DNA of 64,000 nucleotides, from contig NOKP01000030.1 in assembly GCA_002682825.1 (NCBI GenBank), forward strand, positions 567,924-631,923. The letters are read 5' to 3'. Source of the stretch: Neonectria sp. B-13 (taxonomy: Eukaryota; Ascomycota; Sordariomycetes; Hypocreales; Nectriaceae). The position numbers and the translations under genes are program-made. Positions within the stretch are counted from its first letter, which is position 1. The number at the start of each line of letters is the position of its first letter. The notes under the pieces are model-generated. The model was not told where the DNA came from and searched no databases. It was given only the letters and a program-made list of their open reading frames with translations. Shown one piece after another: positions 35,144 through 46,157 of this stretch.

Positions 35144-36869
35144 TTAGAAGGTCACTGGTAGGTCCACGACTCCAACATCCCTATCTAGTGGAGTGAAGTT
35201 AACCTTCTCAATAGGCACCGCAAGCTTAAGATCAGGCAGTTCCTGAAACAGCGTGGCTATAGAGAGCCAGTCAGCAACATGCAAGTCGCAGTAGGGCATC
35301 AGACTCTGATAAGGCACAACGCCAACATCTAACTTACAAAACACGGTTGATAACTCTACTTTCGCGAGCGGCTCCGCAATGCACCGATGGTCACCAAACC
35401 CGAAGCCAAGAGCGTCTTCGACCGGCCACTTCCGATGAATATTGAACTCATCTGGGTTCACAAAGACTTCCTCATCTCGGTTGGCGGACTGGTTGGAAGC
35501 AATGATTCCCTCATTAGCTTTGATAATCTGGTTTGAAACCGGCAAACATTAGTATTGGTCGTATTTGCTTCATAGTCTTTGGAGCATACCTTGCCACCAA
35601 TCTCGACGTCGACTTTAGCTGTTCGTTTCATAGCGAGTGCCGATGCAGTATGGTAGCGACAGAGCTCTTCAACAAATGCCGGGGTGAGCGACGGGTCTGC
35701 CTTCAATTGGGCCAGCTGTTCCGGATGCTGGAACAGGGTTATAACTCCCTATCGCATCGTTAGGGTATGCCTTTCTATTCACGACGAGAGTGCTCGTACC
35801 AGGGCAATCATGTTCACCATCGTGGCATTACCAGCGACAAGCAGCAAAAAGGCAATCTGCACAGCGTCGGCCTTTTCTATGTTTCCTGGTTTCACTTGCT
35901 CGGATACGAGCCTGCTGATGAGGTCGTCCTCGGGCTTTTGCATTCGCTGGTCGACCAGGCCGGCAAGGTAGTCGAGCAGCTCCCTATTCGCATGTTAGTG
36001 ATTAAGCCTATCCGCGTACTTATTGTCCCACAGAAAGACAAACTGATTAGCAGATGACGCCTCACGCGCCGTGGAGCTTCCATTTGTTCTGATTGCGTTC
36101 TGCTGCGTAAGATACTCGAGGTCATGGAAAGGGACGCCGAGCATAGTGTAGATAGTCTGCCAGTTGACTGGTCAGCGATGACACCCACATCCGGTCCTAT
36201 AGCCTTGGGCATACATGTGATGGGACTGAGAGTGCAAATTCTGTGACTAGGTCGACGGGCCTGTTGGCGCAGCCCTTGGCTTTCAAAGCACTTAAGAGAT
36301 TATCAACCGTCTTTTGGATATACGGCTGCAATTCTTTGACATGTTCAGGTGTGAAAAAGTGCTGTACCATGCTCCTACGTAGAGCGTCAGCGCAACAATC
36401 GCAACTGCGTGGACGCGGAAGCTCACTTACCTTTGACGCATATGATCTGGAGGGTCCATGTCAACAAAGGTTGGCTTGGCATTAGCGGCCTGCTTGCCGC
36501 CCGCGTTCAACTCCGGGAAGCCCGGACGTGTTCGGACCTGCGTTGAATGGTGATCAATCAAGTCAATACTCTACAGGAATAACCCAGGTTTCATACCTTG
36601 GAAAGTCTATCATCTGTTGCAACAAAGGTGACATCCTTGTACTTAGTCACTAGCCAGGCAAGGCTCCCATCAAACAGCTTGACTCTCGAGACCGGGTCGG
36701 TGGCGCGGAGCCGAGCAAACGCGGCCGGCGGCTCCATGCCGGAAGCCCGCTGGAACGGGAAGCTGGGTGGGTCAGTCTCCATGGAAGCAGCCGTCCTAAT
36801 GAACTGGCGAGTTGGTGGATTGCGAAGTAACACTTGGCCAGAGATCAACTTGGAAGGGACAGGTCGCAT
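35144..36869 (-). CDS. Cytochrome P450nor, nitric oxide reductase (CYP55 family), 432 aa, intact
   Basis: Eight exons splice without a single lesion: 36869-36597, 36537-36431, 36374-36215, 36156-36044, 35983-35800, 35748-35590, 35527-35338, 35256-35144. All seven introns are 51-81 bp with GT...AG ends, several with a CTAAC branch site. The protein is clearly P450nor: I-helix AGNATM with Thr272, and heme-ligand Cys381 in [12 protein letters not shown]. Motifs include [16 protein letters not shown] and [13 protein letters not shown]. Compared with the cytosolic form there are about 29 extra N-terminal residues ([16 protein letters not shown]...), basic and hydroxylated, which looks like a mitochondrial presequence. 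It reduces 2 NO to N2O using NAD(P)H directly, the last step of fungal denitrification. CYP55 is thought to derive from bacterial P450s. Its neighbours are a broken nitrite transporter and nirK. Confidence 0.95.
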
Positions 36870-38130
36870 GTTTTTCTCGTAAACGGGACTGTTTATGAGA
36901 CTTTGGTATAATTGCTTTAGGTAGGAGCATCATTCTGACGGTTTATACTCAGTTCATCACTATCTATGAAATGATGAGAGCACATTGGATTTCCAATCAG
37001 CCCCCATTTGCTTCTCGGACAGACCCACTCGATTAACTTCGAGCAAGATAATATCATCGTCATACGCTCAAATCACGCTAACCAAGTTTTTCATAGTGTG
37101 CATAAGCATTATTTCCTCCGTTGTGATACGGTAGGCATTACGTACTATGACATGTTAAATACTACTGATCATCTCTTAAGATCTTTTATGAGGTCAGAGA
37201 GCGACCCAAGAGTAAGTTGTGTAGGCCTCGGAGGTTGAAATCCCCCACGGTCCGAGCTAGACTCTTTATGTGCTAGTATATTTGCTGTTCGATCATTTGT
37301 TTGCACCCTGTAAGAGACTTCGATCGGATGCCTATGTACAGATGGTTCTTATGCCGCGGAGATACTCAGATCACTCGCTTAGATGCCTAGGTTAAAATGA
37401 TATGATGCTATGATCTGATGGTAGAGCATTCCACTTCGTCATAATACCTTCGTAATGTCCAGATGAGCCCAAAGAAGCTGCTGATTCCATCACTGATCAA
37501 ACTATTGTAGCCTTGTGTTTAGACTTGTTCTGGACTGGCTATCGTTGGATCAGTCCACTTTTGCTTCATAGTGGCACGCCTTTCAAACTCTTTTTTTACG
37601 AGACCGCCAAATCAAGGCTAGCTATGGATGGCTCAGCATCGACCATCCGACATGAGAACTTGGACTAATGCCGTTTAAAACCGCTTAACCTATACAAAGG
37701 TCGTATGACAGTGGGATGATTGCCGAAAAAACAACGGGGTGGGGATCCCCTGCTTCGACGCCGCGATTATATGCGGGGACTGCGTTTAGCGGAAGAATGC
37801 CTTGGCGATCGACGAACTCAAGCAACAAGGCCCGTGACCCGGAGGCTTGGAAGGCGCGTAGCTCCATGTTTTCTCGACTGATCAGTTTATAATGCATCTC
37901 CGCGGGAAGCTATGTATACTGTACCCCCGCGCTTGGCCAATATGTCTGTAAGACTGAATCGTTCTTTTCCTTCAAGTTCCCCGACTCTGAAATTATCCCA
38001 TATTTTGTAAGGTGATTTGGCTACGTACGTGTGCATGAGAACGTTTTAGGTGAAACTCGAAATTCAGAGTTAGAATAACGCCAACCATGACCCGATGCCC
38101 ACGCCTCGACATCGTCTTCTAACCCGAGTT
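36870..38130. promoter_or_regulatory. P450nor upstream region with paired inverted CCAAT boxes
   Basis: ATTGG at 36984-36988 and CCAAT at 36993-36997 form an imperfect inverted pair about 115-130 bp before the P450nor start, a possible site for the CCAAT-binding complex. The rest of the stretch, to the end of the transporter pseudogene at 38135, shows no gene. Confidence 0.35.
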
Positions 38131-38134
38131 AAAA

Positions 38135-39060
38135 TCAATTACCCACAACGCGCCCCTGATACTCTACGCCATCGATCTGCACAGGGCGTTCCAGAAGCAG
38201 ATACATGAACCAGTAGTACACACCACAAAACAGACCGCCTCCCAGGACATTTCCCAAAGTGGGGGGGGATTATGCCTTAACAAGAGTGTCAGCTTTCAGC
38301 TCATCTGCTAGGGCATGGAAAAGCTTACCTTTCCAGATGCACAGGCCAACGCTCAAGCCGGGAGTGTGCAGCCAAATGCCCAGAGGCATGAAGAACATGT
38401 TGGCCACAACCAGTTGCAACCGATTGCCCGTAGAACAATATGGTGCATTTGCGGGGTTATTTGCTTCTTGGTAGCAAATGCAACTACCTCGTCTCTATAT
38501 GAGGATGCATCAAAGACCTCTACATCTGAGGTTCAGGCCATCAGTCTCAATTCCTAAGCGTAAGATCAGATCCAGAGAACTTACATCCCATGATAATAGT
38601 CGTCATGACAAAAGAGAACCTGTAAGGTTCCCAAAGAAGCAGAGGAACCAGTGGAGTAGTATCTTCCGGGCCGGCAACCGGCCGAGGATAACAGCTACCA
38701 TGGTGAACTGACACTCAGTTAGTGTCAACTTGATTGGTGCATAGCTACCCAACTCACCATCGTGGTTGCGGTGAACAAGTCAGCGCCTGTTCATACGGCC
38801 ATCACTAGACCCAGAGGGAAGATAGAAGCCCTAATGAGCCTGATGAGGCCTATTGAGGCCTGGTGCGTTCTCCTGGTACCAAGGCGCAGTGAGCGTACCC
38901 AAAGCTCAAGAGGCAGCCAGCAATATTGGCGACATCGACAACAAGAGGGTTGCCCATTGTCACATTCAGGATATAAGGCAATGTTGCACTACGCACTAGC
39001 GGAGTGCGCATTCCCTTTGCTGTAGCTGGCAATGCGATACCGATAGTGTCAATGGCTCTG
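38135..39060 (-). pseudogene. Formate/nitrite transporter (NitA-like), disrupted
   Basis: Reading minus-strand frames in order gives AGCLLSFGYA, WYQENAPGL, RASIFPLGLVMAV-stop-TGADLF, then MVAVIL, RKILLHWFLCFFGNLTGSL, MHHIVLRAIGCNWL, VVANMFFMPLGIW and TLGNVLGGGLFCGVYYWFMY: the membrane helices of a fungal FNT-family nitrite transporter in correct order. Lesions are a TGA at 38791-38793 where Trp is expected, at least two frameshifts near 38860, and loss of roughly 35 residues after the GCNWL segment. The last exon ends at a stop at 38135-38137. FNT channels move nitrite or formate across membranes. The location between P450nor and nirK suggests it once supplied nitrite to the pathway. Confidence 0.8.
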
Positions 39061-39761
39061 ATGTGTAAAGATGATGATTACTCAGCTTGAATTGAGGAGG
39101 TTGATGTTCACGATATATGGTCGGAACTGGATTTGTGCCGTTTTTAAGCTTCGTGACAAAAGCTTCACTCCTTCAACTCTTCTAGCTCACTGCTGATGCT
39201 ATAGGCTTTATACAATCAGGCCCATTATAAACCCATTTAATATATGGAAATCAAGAAACATCTCCTGACGAATTCTAATCATCGTGAGACTGTTAATGCT
39301 CGTGTTCTTGGTCTAGGTCGACTGTACGCTTCAGAAGACCTTCGTTCTCCCACAGTAAGGGCTAATGACACCGAGATATCTCACCACGTCAGAAGACCAC
39401 GGCGAGAAGATGGTGTCGGCGCCCTGATGCTTCATGATCACTTGGACTTCAGTGGTCATAGACTACTTGATTGGAAAGGTTTCGCCCGGACTAAGGCCGC
39501 AGGGGGCTAGCTTACTAGGAGTAAGGGTGAGCCCTAACGGCATGATCGGCCACTTAGCCTTTGAGAGCGTATTATGACGCGTTCTGATTACCAAGCGGGC
39601 ATGCTAAGACTTCGCCTCCTCCCCTTTCCTGTTTTGGTAGGCCGATTTCTACCCTATATCTAAAGCATCCTGGCCCATTCAGCCCTGTGTAGTTCGTACC
39701 CGCAAAGTGTAATTACACATTTCAGGGATCATTATTCTGAAGCACTTTTCACCCTTTAAAC
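39061..39761. promoter_or_regulatory. nirK upstream region with perfect 12-bp palindrome
   Basis: GTGTAATTACAC at 39707-39718, 44 bp before the nirK ATG, is a perfect palindrome. Its spacing and symmetry are compatible with a dimeric regulator, but no known factor is assigned. The remainder holds no supportable gene; the open frame at 39244-39510 lacks features. Confidence 0.4.
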
Positions 39762-41239
39762 ATGAGATATTTGAGCGGACCTCTGACGAAATGCTGGAGT
39801 TTAGCTCCAGCAGTTGGTCAGCTTTCTTTGTTGGGGAGCAGAGGAGTCATCTCCGCCACTCTCCCAACATCACTTACACTATGGCGACGAGCTAGGCAAA
39901 TCCCGACACTTGGGGCTCAATCTTTCTCCTCAAAGTCACGAGCCAGCAATGGAACGAATTATGCCCGTGTGGTTCCTGTTATAGCCGCCTCTACTTCTCT
40001 CGCGCTTGGCGTTTATCTCTACAAACGTGGCCTGAGCGCAGTCAAAATGGACTTGACTCCAAAATGCTACGCTTTTGTAGATGAGAGTCCAGCAGAAAAT
40101 CAAGTCAGCTCTCACTAGTCGAGTCGAAACAATTCTGTCCTTATCGCCGATGCTAACTCGGCCAGCCTGCTATCATGCTTGCGCCCGCGCGACCCGACCA
40201 AGAGAGTGATCCAAAGCTGAAGGTCTTTGAACCTCTTGATGAGGAGTCCTTGGAGATGTCGGACCTCCCCATGGAGGAGGCGATACTTACCAGCGCGCCG
40301 CAGGTTCCCCCACGTATTACAAGAGACCATCCGGCGCTTGTACAAGTTTCGCTGACAACCAGAACCAAGATGGTACAACTTACAAGCCAGTACAAGTACG
40401 AACAGTGGACGTTTAATGGGACAGTCCCTGGACCCTTCATTCGAGCAAGAGTCGGCGACGTAGTGGAGCTGTCGCTGACAAACAAGGATACGGCAGGCAA
40501 TCCGCACAACATCGACTGTCACGCGTTTACAGGACCTGGCGGAGGTGCGGCGGTGACCACAGTTGAAGAGAACGAGACCAAGACTGCCCGATTCAAACTG
40601 CTATACCCAGGGCTGTACATGTATCACTGCGCAGCGGCGCCAGTGCCTGTACACATCGCTAACGGCATGTATGGGCTGATGTATGTGCAGCCAGCCGACG
40701 GGGATCTCCCTCCCGTGGATAAGGAATACTACGTCATGCAGAGCGAGTTCTACCATGAGCCGCCAGAGGTCGATGATGATGGACGTCCATCCGACATAGT
40801 CGAGTTCTCTTATCCCAATGGACTACGTGAGGAGCCAAACGTTGTCGTCTTCAACGGGAGCGAGTCTTCCCTGACAAGGGACAAGCCCCTCAAGGCCAAT
40901 GTTGGTGACAACGTCCGAATTTTCTTCGGAAATGCTGGCCCAAACCTGACGAGTTCGTTCCATGTCATCGGCTCTCACTTCAAAAACGTGTACCGGGATG
41001 GCGGCGTTCTCAGCCCTCCGTCGCGGGCTATCCAGACGGTTGGTGTTCCTCCAGGCGGTTCGTCAATTGTGGATTTGAAAATGGCCGTTCCGGGAACTTA
41101 TACCCTGGTCGACCATGCGATTTTCCGATTGGATAAAGGAGCTGTGGGCTTCTTGAACGTGTCTGGGAAACCAAACCCAGGCGTTTATCAGAGTGCACAA
41201 CCGCCAAGGCCATGCATGGGATGCAAGTTACACGCTTAA
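39762..41239 (+). CDS. nirK: Copper-containing nitrite reductase NirK, mitochondrial, about 471 aa
   Basis: Two exons, 39762-40103 and 40166-41239, give an intact protein. The first encodes a basic, Ser-rich N-terminus with a hydrophobic stretch (VVPVIAASTSLALGVYLY) fitting mitochondrial import and anchoring. The second holds two cupredoxin domains. Type 1 copper ligands: His228 in PHNIDCH, Cys269 and His277 in YHCAAAPVPVH, Met282. Type 2 ligands: His233, His268 and His380 in SFHVIGSHF. The signature CHAFTGPGGG is complete. NirK reduces nitrite to NO, which P450nor then converts to N2O. The intron donor is GTCAGC, a weak site; GTAGAT at 40075 is also in phase and would shorten exon 1 by nine codons. 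The gene is divergent from the broken transporter. Confidence 0.93.
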
Positions 41240-42095
41240 TCAGATCCTACTACTGAACAATTATGCCTTAAGACTCAGTGAAAGAGGAGACCCCAGTCTG
41301 GTTTGGGTTGTACCTGGCGCACTATAGAGATAGTGCGTACAGGGCCAGGGTTAGCACAAGGAGGCTGCGTTCGGAGTGTGGCAGATATGTCAGGTGATCG
41401 AGAGTTCTCCTCTCCCTTCACTTCACCTTCTTCATGGTTATCGTTTTCATCAGAGTCTACGGATATTAAAGGGGAGACCGGTGATCCTGAAATGACTGGA
41501 GATGTTGCTGTAGTCACACTAGATCCCCTGAGTCTCTTGGGGGTGGGGTTGTTCGAGCTTGACTGAGATGATTGAGATGCGGAGATCGTGGGTCTTTTGT
41601 TCTGAGATAGAGTAATGGGCTGTTAGGATAGGCCTCCCTGTGATGATTGTGATGATTGTAACTGTGATTATTATACCTATGAAGATTTCTTTGAGGGAGT
41701 CTTAAACATAGACCTCATTGCTATAAAGCTACTAGTTTAGGATAGGCTAGGTTTGGTTTTAGAGGGGGAGACTGTATTAGAAGTAGGAATAGGTAGTATG
41801 CTCTTGTCTAGAAATGTCTAAGAGTTAGGAACAATAATGAAAACATAGTCCCTCTTATTAGCTAGAGGGGCAGCTACCATAAGACAATGGTCAAGCAGGC
41901 TAACTATCTTGCTGATGCAGTTGAAGGGAACACCTAGAACAAACTATGTATCTTTCCCATCTGCAATCTTCTTATAGAGGAGAGAGAATAGTAAAACGCG
42001 AATAGGAAAGAGAATAAAAACTTAAAAGGGGTAGAAGCCTTTGAAAGGACTCTTTGATGGCTGACCCAGAGTGATGTAGGTACAGCACTGGATAA
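41240..42095. other. Post-nirK stretch and Helitron 5' region
   Basis: Up to about 41.6 kb nothing is recognised. From 41.62 kb the sequence becomes AT-richer; on the minus strand it reads a nonsense-broken peptide (FVLGVPFNCISKIVSLLDH, AAPLANKRDYVFIIVPNS), probably an old element next to or within the Helitron. No Helitron 5' TC end was identified. Confidence 0.35.
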
Positions 42096-45000
42096 ATGCA
42101 CAGCATCTCAGCTGCGCATCAAGTACCAAACGCCACACAAGCTGCAGAGATAACCAACGCGAGCCAATATCATCCGCGCAATGCATTGGGCATGCAGCAA
42201 TGTATGAGCATTCTAAGCCTTTCAGATGTGGATCAACATGGCAATCCAAGGCGTGGAGCTAAGCAACACAAACGGGGACAAAACAATCAACAAGAATCAC
42301 ACTCAGAAACATTGCCAACGCCTACAGAGGTAGTAGAGACGACTAGTACAGGCAGATCTCACCTAGAGGATAAACTGGATCTACGTGGATGTATGGCAAG
42401 ACTGAGGTTTCAAGATGGCCAACAAGAACTTGGCGCAAAGCGTAAGGCTGATCAACACGGACAAGAACCAAACAAAAGGCAAAATCGAAGACGGGTTGAG
42501 AATAGCAACCTTGAAGAGCAAACCCAGGCATTAGATAGAGCTATTCAGCATCTAGAAGATGAATTTGAAGAGAAGGAGAGAGTATCCTACACAAAGGATT
42601 GGTGTAAGCTGGTCCCCCGCGAGAGGAATATATCCATAGTCATGGACTTTTATCAAGCATTTTACAACCTGGACACCCTACTCATACACATATGCATGAT
42701 ATGCTATCAGAAGATCAGTACTATGGAGATAAAAGAGCTTAGCTGGGAAGAGTGGACAAATAGTGCAGCGATGAATAGCTGCCGTATGTATTCATGTCTA
42801 GATTGCTTCCCTGTTGGTAAGGCTATACTGAGCTGCGAAAACTATGCAATGAAGATCCGCGAATGCAATATGGCGTGGGGCGGGAACTTGCATTAAGCAC
42901 TTGGTTGTGAGCACATGTACCCGGATGCTCTCAGAGACTTGACATTGGTTGAGGAGAAGCTGATTGCACTCAACACCCATTTCGGCTTTGTCGCAAGAAT
43001 TAACGTGACAAAAAGCACCAAACAGAGTACAGCATATGCACGCCATATAAAGGGTCATATAACTGTGTTTCCAAACAGTGTTCAAGACTTGGTTACCACA
43101 GTACTACCACATCCGCTTCTACAGTCTTTGAAGGACATCCATATATCCTAGCATGAGCCACAGAGACCAGACCCAAGCGATCTATCCAAGTTGCTCTCAG
43201 TACGCCGAGGAGCTGTGGAACGGGCGTTGCTTCGGCTAAAAGAATTTAACCCCCACTATCGGCAAATCCAAATCGACAAAGCCGAGTTGGATAGTTGGGG
43301 AGAGCCAGCGCACGGGGTTCCGAGCCGGATCTATGACAGGATAGAGAGAGATGAACCATCGGCATGGGAAGAAACGCGAACAGCGCACATTGTGCCCCCG
43401 GCAGAACGTGGAATGGAAGACACTGGGCCCCAGTCACTCGAACAGATTGTGGACGGGCTGGGCAGAGCGTACGATGAGAATGATGTAAGTTATGACGAGG
43501 ATCAGCAGCTCTATGATGAGCGCAGTAGGGAGGAGCTTGAGTATGAGGGCATGGGAAGCTTTCTTGATGAGATCCTTGCATCTGGTGTGTTTCCACTGGA
43601 TACAGCACCGCGAGCAACCGATGTCGATAAACTACAATTTGCTATTGATACAATCAGAGGTGGACACACAAATGCGCAAGCGGAGCCGCCCAACCAGCCG
43701 ACTGGGAGTGCGCAGGATTCGCACCTTCAGCCATACATTCACATTTCAAGAGGCAATGAATTTGCAGATATCAATGATCTCTGGCATCTTGCAAAAGCAT
43801 TTCCAACACTATTCCCGTTCGGTTTCGGTGGGCCACGGTGTAAGGAAGAGATGGAATCGGACCTATGGAAGAACATTGTCCAGCTCACAGGGCATGTCCA
43901 TGATAGAGACAGTATTGGAGAGGGTGGAAAGGATTCGATTTCGCCAACACGTAATCTCGGAGTTCACGCATGTATGAAGAAAGTGCTGCAACGACATGGT
44001 GGTCGCTTTGCCAATCATCCGGCGTTTTCATCCCTAGTATTCAACATAGAGGTTCGGTCTAGGAATAGAGGAGTAAGTATGGTGAGCGTGCGATGGAACG
44101 ATTTTCCTGAGGTTGAGAGGATCATTCAGTCGTTAACACCAGAGAGGCTGGTGGAAGTGCAAAAGGAGGTAGAGGCTGGCGGGAGCACCCGAGACGAAGA
44201 TATCAAAAGCTCCTGCGATACATCTCATACTTTGGCTACAAACAGGCCATGTCGCAGGAGTCGCGGCTAGCCATGCGCAGAAAGATTCAAGTGCTCATCA
44301 TCAGATACGGTATACCGGCGATTTGGTTTACGCTGAACCTTAATGACATTACGAACCCGGTAAAACTACGTCTGGCGGCATACCGAAAGGAGGACAAGGC
44401 TGCCGCGGAAGCAACCCTGCTTCGGGCTCTTCAGGATAGGTATGAGAGAGTGAAGCTGGCGATAACTGACCCCATAAGCTCTGCCATCTTCTTCCACCGC
44501 GAAGTAGAGATGTTCTTTGAGCATTACGTCAAGGCTGGGGAGGAAGCTATGTATGGTCAGATTGGACAGTACTTTGCCGCTGTCGAGACTAACGAACGCG
44601 GTGCTCTTCATGTCCATGGTTTGCTATGGCTCGAAGGGAATTTGGAGCTCGGAAACTTCGTCGGTGCTCATGAAAACGGGGAGGATGATGAGAGTGCGGC
44701 GATGGAACGGGAAAGAATCCTGAAATATGTCGATTCTGTCTTTACCGAGGTATGTGCATCCGTATATCCATATAACCAAAAGCCAACGTAGGTCGGAAGC
44801 TAAACTATTATCTAGGATATGGACGAATCCGCTGCCTTTAGTGAGGAGAGCGAGGCAAGGGTAGTTTACGACAACATATCCCACTTGATGATCGATACGG
44901 GGCGCTTCTCTGAACAGTTTGACGATGAAGCCCACTTTTGCGCGGGCAGGGCCCAGATGCATGCCCACACTGCAACTTGTGTCAAATACTCTCATAACAA

Positions 45001-45905
45001 GGAGGGAGAAAAGAAGCCCACGTGTCGATTCCATGCGCCTTGGAAGCTCTTTACAAAAAGCGAATTTGGCGCGGATGGTATACTTCGGCTCCAACGCTCA
45101 CATCTCATGATCAACTGATGGAACAAGCTAATGGCGGTTGGGCTGCGGCACAATCACGACATCTCCTTCATCGGAACCCAAAGCAAGACAATGGCGCTGA
45201 TATACTACTTGACAAACTACGCCACAAAGATCCAAGATCCGATCTGGAAGAGAGTGGCCATAGCAGCAGAGCTCTTTCCGAGTATCAGCACAACCAGCGC
45301 CGTCGGGCTAGGTGTAACAGCTGCAAACTACGAAGCCAAGGCAAATATAAACCGCCAGTATCTGATGAGAATCGCAAACAGAATATTCACTGAGCGGCCA
45401 TTATCGCAGGTGGAGGCGATTGCGCACTTCCTGGATTACCCAAGTGAGTTCTCGAGTACTAAACAATGGTCATATGTGAATATGACAACGATATACTGGG
45501 CAATACTCCGACGCTGGCAATATCTCCAGCAATGCAGTAGCACTTTAGGCGACGACGATGATCGACCTATCGAGAACATAGGTGGCAATGGCAACGGCAA
45601 CGGCGCGGAAGCCAGCGCTGAGAGGGTCTTAGTGGGAATCAATGGCAAGAAGCTATTATACATTGAAGCTAACCACTACTATGGAGAGGTGCTATAGATA
45701 TTATGCTTCTATGACTATGTGTTACTTATTAAATTATAAAGAGGATAAATTTATCTCCTAAGGAGTTGGTGAAGATAGAATTTGAACGGAACTGGAAGCT
45801 AAGAAGGGACTGGGTATAAGTTCTAAGACCCCTAGGGAAGTATGTAGTACTATGTATTAATGGCTTTCTTAATATAGACTTTGATATTGATTTAAATGTA
45901 GATAA
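42096..45905 (+). pseudogene. Helitron Rep-helicase, N-terminal and Rep part, RIP-damaged
   Basis: In order, with lesions between: a low-complexity N-terminus and a Cys-rich segment (CMICYQ...MYSCLDC); the DUF6570-like block (YPDALRDLTLVEEKL, RHIKGHITVFPN); the Helitron N-terminal domain (LAKAFPTLFPFGFG, RNLGVHACMKKVLQRHGGRF); then the Rep nuclease with HUH motif HVH in GALHVHGLLW (44609-44617) and the tyrosine motif YYLTNYATK (45206-45229). Stops at 43149-43151 (TAG) and 45116-45118 (TGA, expected Arg) are RIP-type; a frameshift lies near 44200 and a further break at 44790. After 45697 the sequence is AT-rich but still aligns loosely (IEFERNWKLRRDW) to about 45.9 kb. Helitrons move by rolling-circle replication. 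Confidence 0.88.
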
Positions 45906-46157
45906 ATACTATAGGTAAGTATAAGCTATATAATAGTATAGATAAATAAAGAGTATGTACTAATATTAGTACTAGAGCTATAGTATAGTACCTTGTACTC
46001 TTTGTACTATGGGAGAAGTGTATTATAGTAGTATCTAGTGATATTAATGAAATCTAAGAGTACTAGAGATAGTAGCTCTCTAAAAGACTTTAGACTATTA
46101 TAGGTAATATCTAGCTCTTGAAGCGATTAGTGGAATATGTATAGAGATGTAAAGCAG
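45905..46157. other. AT-rich remnant between Helitron and LTR
   Basis: RIP-type sequence with no assignable element; by position it is probably Helitron helicase coding DNA mutated beyond recognition. Confidence 0.35.

Noticed and set aside
35144..36869. P450 as a pseudogene because single frames break often
   Set aside because: All breaks coincide with GT...AG introns of 51-81 bp, and the spliced frame totals exactly 433 codons including stop.
43246..43977. Additional plus- and minus-strand frames within the Helitron
   Set aside because: They overlap the frame with Helitron domain motifs and lack any of their own.
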